From Tetragonia tetragonoides (lineage: Eukaryota > Streptophyta > Magnoliopsida > Caryophyllales > Aizoaceae), in assembly GCA_038025085.1 (NCBI GenBank), contig CM076152.1, positions 26,372,001 through 26,436,000 on the forward strand: a stretch of DNA of 64,000 nucleotides. The letters run 5' to 3'. The first letter of the stretch is position 1; each line of letters opens with the position of its first letter. The notes under the pieces are model-generated. The model made no database searches. It saw nothing but the letters and a program-made list of their open reading frames with translations, and was not told the origin of the DNA. Positions 55,727 to 64,000 of the stretch are shown in pieces. Made by a program: the position numbers and the translations under genes.

Positions 55727-57216
55727 TGTAAGAACCCTCGCCTTTCCGGCGCCTACCGAGAATTGATTTTGGTTGGAAATAATGGTTCTTAAATAATATG
55801 TCGCATGCGATTCAAATTAATTATAAGGAATACCAATTTGCAAATAAGAAGCCGCCACCAATTTTTAAGGAAACAATTGGAAACTATAAAAAAGTGCACC
55901 CAATTACTATTGGGAATAGACTCATGCCCATGGAAACTAAGTATTGAGTTCGGGGATGTAGGTACGAAATAAATAAAATGAATCTCATCTAAATCGCCCG
56001 TATAAACGGCCTCTACTAAGCTTATCAATGTCAAATATTTATTTATGCTATATGGTTCCATACAAGTCGGGTCGTCCAAGATCCTAAATTAACTAAGCGG
56101 GTTAAGAACAACCAAATTACCTATGTTATCACTTTGCAAAATTTATATCCAATTTACATGCATACTATTAACAAGCATAAATAAGATATAAAGCATTACG
56201 TTAATGCTCCAACCTACCAAGTTTGCTAAACGCGCCAAGTATTGTATATGCACATCAATAAAACCGTTAGTATCTTCAAAAGAATAATGTAAAGATAATA
56301 ACTTTATGCTAAAATAAACCTAGGAGGCTACTATATGCATGCAAAAACTACAAAAAGATGCAAACATGCATAAACTAATAAAAAGATGCTAACTTTATAT
56401 TAACTAACCATGCATTATTATGTACAAAACCCAAAGCATGCAAATTTATTCAACCATAATCAAAAGCTAAATAAAACATAATTAATAAACAGTAAAGAAG
56501 AGATTTAATAAAGAATTAGGCCCTCAGGATGGTTAACCTAGACGTTCTATTCAAACGGGACTAGTAGAATTGAGATTGCTCTTCAATCTTGGGTGCTAGG
56601 CTAGGTGTAATGCCTGCTTGGATCTTCAGATTTCTGAATTCTCTTTGATTTGGGGAAATATGTGCTCTCAATGCTATCAAAATTATGAACTGACTGACCT
56701 CCTGCAAAAGAGGGTGAAAAGGAGTATTTTTAGAGTTAGGGGACGAATTTAGGGGCTTAGGGCAAGAAGCCCAGCGCCAAAACTCGGCCCAACCAAAAAA
56801 GCGGTTCACCGGCCACACGGATGGCAGCTGGGGCCAGCGGCTGCCGCTGGGGCTCAGCTGCTGGCCTAAAGGCCCCCGCTGTCACGTGTTGGCCGCCGGG
56901 CCTGACGGCGTGCGGTGACTAGGATTTTTTGACTTTTTGTGCTCAGTAAATTACGAAATTGCCCTTGGGCTGACCCAGGAGGCTGGGATTGAGTGGTTTT
57001 GACCCAAATCTTCGAGACGCGATATCTCTTGATCCCGAAACCTGATTGAGGCAAGGTCAAAGGCGTCCTTTTCTACTTACGTCCAAACTGAGGTTTCAAG
57101 GAATTTGGTCTACATTTCCGAGCAATGTCCTTTTCTACTTACGTCCATGTTAATCCATTATCATCATCATCGGGCGTTGCGGTGTCAGGGGATGATAACC
57201 GATAAGGGTGTCTACA
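55727..57216 (-). mobile_element. 5' LTR of element E (1,490 bp)
   Basis: TGTAGACACC at 57216 to CTTACA at 55727. It is uninterrupted and serves as the reference for LTRs A and C. Its TATA region reads TAAAAATA on the minus strand (56725-56732) instead of TATAAATA. GC-rich block at about 56790-56930. The flank from 57217 is ACTAT. Confidence 0.92.
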
Positions 57217-58483
57217 ACTATTTATTGCTCTTTTTTTAAAAAAAAATTATGCTTTATTTGTGAATTGGTAGATGACTTGTCTTGTTTGCCTAGTAACTCG
57301 CAGTTTTTAGCATATTTATCGTTTTCTAGCAATAAAAGCATGTAAATTTGATAAGCTGTTAAAAGTGGTCACGATAATAATGTTTGTTCAACACATTAGT
57401 TAAAACTAGGAATTTGGACAAATTGAACCTTGTTTGGAACCGTAGCATTAATAATGGCATTGAATTGATTAGTAAAAGCCTAATACCTTCCTAGGTCGTA
57501 CTCACGCCCCCAAACTCATTTATGAAATAAATTTCCCCGGTAGGGATTAGGTTGCACAGGAATTAAGTTGACGTCTTTCTAGACTATCGACTTGATTCCA
57601 AGGTTTCCAAATTTTCTTAAATTTGGTGGCGACTTTCGACAATCTCAATCTTGTCCTTGGTACGAAAAGAAAATCTTCATGTGCATTTACACTCAAAGAT
57701 TCACGAAACCCAAAGACAGTCTCTCCCAGGCTATCCAGCCGGCCGCCCGGAAATCAGGAAATAATAAAGAGAGTGTAACTTGAAAATCGATTCAATGCTA
57801 TTACTTTTTTTTCTCGGTTCACTACCTTGAGTGTTCTTATTATTATTTTGTGACTTGTCATTCATTTTATTAAATTGTATTCATTGCATTCATGTGCATG
57901 CGCTTGCGCGACTTCCGAGCTTGTTTTTTACAAGTTCAAACTAGTTTCTTCGCCAATGGAGTGTGGTGAAATGCCTTTGTGAGAATCCACTCGATTCTTC
58001 TTTGCCAAGAAACATGGATCCCCCCACCACATGTACCTTCCTACGCATTCGTCCATTCGACGAGTAGGATAACAAGAATGCATCACATTGTTGCGCATCC
58101 CGCGGATTGTTGTACATTCTTAAGCATGAGTACCTTTTGACCACAACCCTTGAGCCTACCCCATTGCATGAACTAGAACCAATGATTTAGGCCGAAACTC
58201 AGTCCCATGTCCATGCTAGATTTTTATCATCTTGTCATTTGCGGTGTTGTGCTGTTTGCCCATATCTGAACGCAATCTTTGCGTAGTCTTTTTGATCGTC
58301 GTAGAATATTAGGTTGGACCCTAATTAGGATCTTTTTCTTTTTTGAGTCTAGATTTTGTTCGAAGATTGAGTCTAGAATCTTTATTTTTAAGAAACAATA
58401 TCCCATATTATTCTATATCATGCTCGTTACCTTGGGAAAGATTTAATGGTTTATTCTTTCCCTTTATTTAAGTAGTGAGTTTT

Positions 58484-58842
58484 AGTCAAAGATCTCGACA
58501 ATATCTCTCCCCTATCATTATTAGTCAAGAGTATAATATCTTTTGCTTTATCCCATATTGAGTCGAGATAATATCTCTCCCCTCTCCTTCTTAGTCAAGA
58601 GTATAATATCTTTTGCTTTATCCCTTATTGAGTCGAGATAATATCTCTCCGCTCTCCTTTTTAGTCAAGAGTATAATATCTTTTGCTTTATTTCATATTG
58701 ATTCGAGATAAAATTTCTCCCCTCCCTTTTAGGCAAGATATAGTATCTTTTACTTTATCCCATATTGGGTCGAGATAATATCTCCCCCCTCCCCTTTCTA
58801 GTTAAGAGTATAATATCTTTTTATTTTTATCCCGTCGAGATC
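58484..58842 (+). repeat. Tandem repeat, period 70 bp, about 5 copies
   Basis: Units begin near 58492, 58562, 58632, 58702 and 58769 with (G)TCGAGATAATATCTC, each containing AGTCAAGAGTATAATATC and TTTTGCTTTATCCCATATTG. Later units are slightly shorter and diverged. It lies in the leader of element F; tandem repeats in untranslated regions are common in Tat/Ogre elements. Confidence 0.93.
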
Positions 58843-58984
58843 TTTTGACCTAAATCCATTACTTAGTCTCCAAGGGTAACTATGTTGATAGAATATTCTA
58901 GATAGAGATTTCCCATTTTTGTTGTAAAACTTTTCTTTTGTGGAACTTGTTAGTCTTTCCTTTTTCTAAATCTTATTCGCTGTC

Positions 58985-59343
58985 CAGGATTGGAAGGAAA
59001 ACAGTCGGTCAGAAAAGTTAGGAGCGCGATCATAGTAATAAACGTCTGATCAATGTTGAAGAGAAGTGTTGGACACTCAAAAATAAAATCCAGGATCTAG
59101 GTACGATTTTTGTCATTGCAAATGAAGAAGAGGAAAATGACCCCTCTCGTCTGATTCTGTCAATTGGACATCTATTCCACCATTTAAGCTTGACTCCCTC
59201 CATCTAGAGGTAGCCGAACTTTGGGAAAATGATAGTGTTGAGGAAGACACTACCCTCCAGATTTCCAAAGTGTGGTACAATTCTTCTGATGATGTATCTC
59301 CAGAAATTGAGCACCGCACGAGGTCGGGAAGGTACTATATACC
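58985..59343 (+). pseudogene. gag-protease linker remnant of element F
   Basis: Translation of 59058-59105 gives VEEKCWTLKNKIQDL, matching EKCYTLKDKIQDL after the zinc motif in C and E. Near 59240-59343 another frame gives VWYNSSDDVSPEIEHRTRSG, comparable with AWYDISDDEK ... LTRSGRQ in C. Stops and shifts lie between. The capsid domain that should precede it is absent. It runs straight into the LTR of element D. Confidence 0.65.
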
Positions 59344-60596
59344 CGTAGATGCCAAAAAAGCGCCTTCAGATTCCTCCGCAAAAGCCCGATGATGAAAGGA
59401 GTAATTTATAAACTTGAATGCTATTTTTGTTTTAATAGGTAATATAAGGTCTCAAGTTTTTCCTCGATCGCTCCTTTATTCCAATGTCATTCAAAAGCCC
59501 CATTCAAGAGCTTTCCAACGACACCTCTCATGCCTTTTTCCGACTCCCGGTCGCCATGTTGTGAACCGGGTGTAGAACCGTCTTTTACCGTCCAAGTGTA
59601 AAACGGTCTTTTCATATTTTTCGAAACACAAAATTCATCCAAAAATAAAAATAGACTGGATGTCGTCATTATGACGACATCCAGCTGGCTCCTCACAGCT
59701 GTCAGCAGCCCTGGACCTGGGCCGCTAGCGGCGCTGATTCGGCCCCTAGCCCGGCTATTTTTTCAAGCCTAATTAAAAAATGCGGCTCTTTTCAGTCGTT
59801 CAGCCCTACTTCCCACGCCTATAAATACGACCCTCCTCCCTCAGTTCCAAACACACCGTCTACAGTTGACAACCTCTATTCTCGATTGAGTACTCCCGAG
59901 CTTCTCCCTCTTTCTTCAAAATTTATGCTTGAGATCTTGTCTTTAGTATTTTTGTCAAACATAGCCTACAGTTCAAGTACTAACTCCTGAGACCTCAGTT
60001 AACTTGCTTGCCTAATTGTTTATTTTCTAGTAGTGATAATGTACATATCATGCTAGTAAACGTGTTCTATTGCTTCCTAAATATTGTCTATATAGTCGTT
60101 ATGCTGCCCAACTTGTCAATCGAATGCATGTCTAAATAAGGGTTAAAAATATATGTTGTGATGCTTGTGATGAACCAACTAATAGTCTAAGTCTAGGTTG
60201 TTAATCCGTTTTTGTATGGGAATTATGTCTTTAAGTTATCTAGCAAATTTGAGTTAGTAGAGGCCGTCATAATACGTGCGTGTTGGGTGCCTAACACCTT
60301 CCCACCTTATACATTCGCCCCCGAACCCTTTATTCTTGGGAACTCATATGTTCTATATGAGCGGGAGTCTTTCTAAAAACATGATCAGTTCACTTATCGC
60401 GCTATTGGGTTGTCCCTTCGATAAAACGCTGATAGCAAATTTGTGACCGCTTTCATGGTTTTTATTCAATTCAAGTCTTTACAAAATCTTTTCTAACTCG
60501 ATGGTCCCTTGAACTTATCTAACCCCAGCTTACAAATTTTCTATAAGGATGTACTCCGTGGAAACAGATGGATAGGAAAAATCCCGGGTCCTTACA
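59344..60596 (+). mobile_element. 5' LTR of Tat-type element D (1,253 bp)
   Basis: Matches the solo LTR at 46706-48194 along its length. It starts CGTAGATGCC (first base T to C) and ends GGGTCCTTACA at 60596. TATAAATA at 59820-59827; GCCGCTAGCGGC palindrome core at about 59723-59734. Directly followed by the PBS. Confidence 0.9.
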
Positions 60597-61888
60597 GTGG
60601 CAATTTCACTGGGGATTTATTTAAGAGTGTGAGACTCGAAAGTCAAGTTTGCTTAATAGTTTAATAACATGTTCAATATTTTGCATCCTTTGCATGTGCC
60701 TTGGCACGACCTTTTGACCCTTATCGACCCTCGAGGAAGTTTGTGTCGCAACTCGTAGACAACCCGTATATCTAAAGGAATATATAGTTGTCCTATCCTG
60801 CAAATCGACGCTTCCTCACCCATGACTCATCAATCCTTGTTGGTGAAAGAGAATCACAATTGATGTGTCGACCATCCGCCGAACGGAAATTTTAATTTGT
60901 CGTGGTAACCTCACAGGAGCCAAAAGCCTCTAGCTCATATTCGTGCATTCGCTTGCTTGTTGTGCATGTGTCGTTCTAATGCCCGTCTGATCACATGTTT
61001 GCCTGTAACCTGCGTTGTTATAATGCTTTCCTGAATGCATGAATGTCGTGACTATGTGCCAACATGTACCTACGTGCTAGGAGTCTTTTCTTTTATTTTT
61101 AGCTAGCTCCCAATGCCCAAAAATGGTGCGAGAATTCAATTCAATGAACACTCGTCTTTTTCCCAATGATATATTCTATAAAAAGTCATGAGCACTTTTC
61201 CTAGGATCTTTTTAGTAAAAAGAAGAGTCAGTCGTTCCAATTTCTCCTCTCCCTTTTTCTATTTCTTTATTTCTTTTTCTTTTGATGTAATTCAGATTCG
61301 GTAAAAAAAAAAGAAATCAAAAACTCAAAAAAAAAAAAAAAAAAAAAGGCAAAACAAAAATGCCGTAAAAAAAATTTTCGAAAAAAAAAAATTTATTTAA
61401 AAAAAAAAAGGGACCGAAGTTTTTTTTTTTTTTTTTTATCTTTATCCCATTTTCTATTTTCTTTGAGTCTAGAAAAATAAAAAAATAAAAAAATAGGGTA
61501 GTCCGTCTTTTTTCTATTATTTTTCTTATTTTTGTTCAATGATTTTATTTTCCTTGATATTAGGCAAATATTTGGGCATTCAGGCTTAAGGGCTTTTTTT
61601 TTAGGAGAATGTGTTTTCGATATGTGGGTCAACTTTTTTCCTAGATGAGAGTCTCATGGTCTTTTCTTATTACTAAGTGCTCCGTACTTCTTATTCAGGA
61701 TAGGGGGTCCGAAGAAGAAAGGAAACCTTGAGAAAAGCTGGGCTCGGCCTTTGGCAAGCCTGGTTTGTCTGCAACCGTCTACACCGCCAGGTTCTCGTTT
61801 ACCTCCACCATAAACAGGCTCACCATCAATAAATTCGCCATCACTACATACCTTTTTCTCCACACCTATCACCCCTCCCAACTTCACA
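60597..61888 (+). other. PBS and leader of element D
   Basis: TGGCAATTTCACTGGGGATT from 60598 is a Tat-type PBS. The leader is 1.3 kb and contains poly-A/T blocks (about 61300-61500). CTTCCTCACCCATGAC is within a stretch resembling the leader of element F. No coding signal before 61889. Confidence 0.78.
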
Positions 61889-62739
61889 ATGGCTAAGACC
61901 AGTGACGAAAGGCTGGATGAGGTCATGAGTGAGCTAGAAAGGGTACGACTCAAGGTTGAAGAAATAGAAAGGAAAAGAGAGGATGAAGCAAGGATCCCTT
62001 CTGATTCCGGCTCTAAGGAAGAAGGGCCAAATGCCATGCTAGGTAAGTTCAATTTGGTGCTCAAGAGTAGCGGTTTAATTTCCAACCACAGTGCCAATGT
62101 GGAAAAGTTTGACACAAAATCAAAGGCAAACTTCCGGCCAAATTCTCTATGCCCGAAGTAACCGCCTTCACTGGAGTCGACAATCCGCAGGATCACCTCA
62201 AGGCCTTCAGTACTGCCATGGGTTTGAGAGGAATTGACAAAAGTATCTACATGTACTTGTTCCCACAGACTCTTGATGCCTCGACTCGTCGTTGGTTCTA
62301 CACCTTGAATTTGGAAAACTGCCATACTTGGTCAGAATTCACTATAATCTTCCTTGCACGCTACAAGGAAAATGTTGTACTCTCTATGACCCTTCGAGAA
62401 TTAGAGATCACTAAGCAAGGAAAAAATGAGGGGTTCCTTGCCTTCCGTCAACGTTGGAGGCTGAAGATAGCCAAACTGGTTGAGAAACCTGTGCAAAGTG
62501 ATCAAAACCACTAGTTCATCAAGAATCTGCAACGTGTTTACCAAGAACGCCTCATGTACCAAGCAATTGACTCCTACAACCGGCGCTATGATGTGTGTAT
62601 CTTAATTGATGATAACCTCTACTGTCAATATCATTGGGTGTGTGGCCACCGCACGGATGACTGCATCCGCCCGCAATACGGTATACAAGAGATCATGGAC
62701 AAAAAAGAAGAAGAGGATGCCGTTGGAGCCTGGAATTAG
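61889..62739 (+). pseudogene. gag of element D, internally deleted
   Basis: Starts MAKTSDERLDEVMSELERVR with a coiled coil, shifts frame at about 62150, then MPEVTAFTGVDNPQDHLKAF, YLFPQTLDASTRRWFYTLNL, RYKENVVLSMTLRELEITKQ and FLAFRQRWRLKIAKLVEKPV, the Retrotrans_gag domain. A TAG at 62512 is followed by IKNLQRVYQERLMYQAIDSY and, after an apparent deletion, NLYCQYHWVCGHRTDDC, the zinc motif, then IQEIMDKKEEEDAVGAWN and a TAG at 62737. It is distantly similar to gag of A, C and E. Confidence 0.88.
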
Positions 62740-63095
62740 TTGGCTACACGCAGGAGCTAGAGGAATCGAGTCTGAGTCCCCCAGTTTTGTCGAGTTAGGG
62801 TCCTAGCTAAATCTTTAGGTTGAGTCTTGAATAGGGAGTGTTCCCCTTTTTACTTCTTCTAAGTCTAGTTTTTTTTTTTTTCGGGAATTAGAGACCCTCT
62901 TCTCTAAAGTTATGTGTGCTTATCTTTTGTTGCAAATCAATAAAAATTCTTGTTGCTCATTTCTTTCTTTCTTTGGCTATTTATAAATCCAATGAACTCA
63001 AAGTTGCACAAATCATTAACTAATCAATTTGAGCAATGTAAGTAAACTTCACAAAGCAAGAGTACAAATTATCTCTTTTTACAGGAATTTGAGTA
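62740..63095 (+). other. Non-coding joint where protease, RT and RNase H should be
   Basis: About 350 bp of T-rich sequence without domains. It contains CTCTTTTTACAG followed by GAATTTG near 63075-63090, which resembles a plant 3' splice site. Everything from protease to the second RNase H is missing. Confidence 0.6.
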
Positions 63096-64000
63096 GCTGA
63101 ACTCCCTCAACAATGCCACTCCACAAGAAGAAGCGAGCCAGCCTTTTGCAACAACCTCGACACATATATGACCTTGGCTCTAATTGAAGAGGATCATTGG
63201 TACCAAGACGTCTTCAAATACATAGAATATACCCTCCAGACGCACCACGAAGAGCTCAACGGGACATCCATCTCTTAGCGGCGCAATACATAGAATACAA
63301 GGGGGTTCTATACAAGAAATCTCACAACGGGGTCAATCTCAGATGCGTGAACTCCGAAGAAGCCGTAGAGATCATGGACGAGATACACAATGGTGTGTGT
63401 GGACCACACATGAATGGTCGAATGCTCTCTAGAAAGGTCTTACGACTAGGATACTATTGGACCACTATGGAAAGGGATTGCTACGACTATGACAAGATGT
63501 GCAAGAAGTGTCAGATATATGCCAACCCGCAGCATATGCTCCAAAACATTACATCCCCTTGGCCATTTTCCGCGTGGGAAATAGATATCATTGATAAAAT
63601 CACCCCAAAAGGATCGGGAGGACATGAATACATCCTAGTAGCCATAGACTATTTTACCAAATGGGTTGAAGCCCAATCCTATGTCGTCCTTACCTCCAAA
63701 CAAGTGTCCAAATTGATAAGGAACAAGATCATTTACTGATACGGCGTTCCACATGAAATCATCAGCGATCATGGATCCCATTTCAAAGCCGAAACAGCCA
63801 CCATCCTTAAAAACTACAAAATCTAGCACCACAAATCATCCCCTTACCGTCCCCAAACCAATGGCGCAGTAGAAGCTGCCAACAAAAACCTCAAGACTAT
63901 CATTGAAAAGATGATAGAAATCTACAAAGATTGGCCCATAAAACTCCCATTTTCCCCTTGGGGATATAGGACATCCATAAGATCCTCTATGGGAGCAACA
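63096..64000 (+). pseudogene. Integrase of element D, runs off the window
   Basis: Starts in the RNase H-integrase linker (NLDTYMTLALIEEDHWYQDV), shifts frame near 63200, then frame 63197-63739 holds the zinc-binding region (DEIHNGVCGPHMNGRMLSRK ... CKKCQIYANP) and the core: WEIDIIDKITPKGSGGHEYI with a catalytic-Asp region and VAIDYFTKWVEA. A TGA at 63737 is read through to YGVPHEIISDHGSHFKAET, then another stop at about 63826, then SPYRPQTNGAVEAANKNLKT with the catalytic Glu. The sequence continues past 64000. All three acidic residues are visible. Confidence 0.92.

Larger units (their letters stand above)
57217..59343 (+). mobile_element. Remnant of a plus-strand Tat-type element (F)
   Basis: 57217-57626 is AT-rich and reads like an LTR 3' end (...CTTAAATTTGG). 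TGGCGACTTTCGACAATC at 57627-57644 is a Tat-type PBS. A leader follows with a 70-bp tandem repeat, then a short gag-protease linker (58985-59343) cut by element D. Most of gag is missing. No reliable LTR start is visible; it may be truncated by element E. Confidence 0.6.

Noticed and set aside
58484..58842. Possible CRISPR-like array
   Set aside because: Units are contiguous with no unique spacers, and the context is a plant retrotransposon leader. It is an ordinary tandem repeat.
61300..61500. Poly-A/poly-T blocks as LINE or SINE tails
   Set aside because: Blocks occur in both orientations with no flanking duplication or element body; more likely simple-sequence leader content.

Overview
The window is a transposable-element-dense stretch of a flowering-plant nuclear genome, probably a eudicot. 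I found no convincing intact host gene and no tRNA or rRNA gene. The evidence is a set of plant-type elements nested in each other: Ty3/gypsy elements of the Tat/Ogre type (PBS of the form TGGCGACT..CTGGGGA, an extra archaeal-type RNase H, an antisense plant-mobile-domain ORF), Ty3/gypsy chromoviruses of the Tekay/Del type (chromodomain after integrase, initiator-Met-like PBS), one Ty1/copia element, one L1-type LINE, one Mutator-like TIR element and several solo LTRs. The species cannot be named from the sequence alone. Nearly every coding region carries stops, frameshifts or deletions.

Layout. 1-4397 (minus): end of a chromovirus LTR, then gag, leader and LTR of a Tat/Ogre-like element (element A); a 1,023-bp Mutator-like element with a 9-bp target duplication sits in that LTR. 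4398-4654: tail of an unrecognised coding sequence. 4701-11599 (minus): complete Ty1/copia element with 5-bp target duplication ATTTG; its right LTR carries about 112 AC dinucleotides. 11600-29949 (minus): Tat/Ogre-like element C, with an antisense plant-mobile-domain ORF that has its own TATA box (12223-13468), a LINE (13787-18323) inserted with about 13 bp duplicated, integrase, two RNase H domains, RT, protease, gag, leader and a 5' LTR carrying a 2.6-kb fragment of another LTR element.

29951-50247: Tekay-like chromovirus B (plus) and relatives. A minus-strand LTR copy, three rearranged plus-strand LTR segments including a hairpin, then an unrecognised ORF remnant, gag (split by a 3.3-kb solo LTR with duplication AATGG), protease, RT, RNase H, integrase, chromodomain, a duplicated PPT/LTR junction and a 3' LTR that itself hosts a Tat-type solo LTR (duplication CTCAG).

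50248-57216 (minus): truncated Tat/Ogre-like element E, sister of A and C. 57217-59343 (plus): remnant of another Tat-type element with a 70-bp tandem repeat in its leader. 59344-64000 (plus): Tat-type element D with LTR, leader and gag followed by integrase; protease, RT and RNase H are missing. It runs off the window.

The genes work only as parts of retrotransposon life cycles (gag packaging, protease, RT/RNase H, integrase). Relative ages can be read from nesting: the solo LTRs, LINE, Mutator-like element and Copia are younger than the Tat and Tekay elements they interrupt. The most distinctive items are the antisense plant-mobile-domain ORF with its promoter, the rearranged hairpin-bearing LTR cluster, the duplicated PPT/LTR junction, the RT-less element D, and a one-sided microsatellite expansion.
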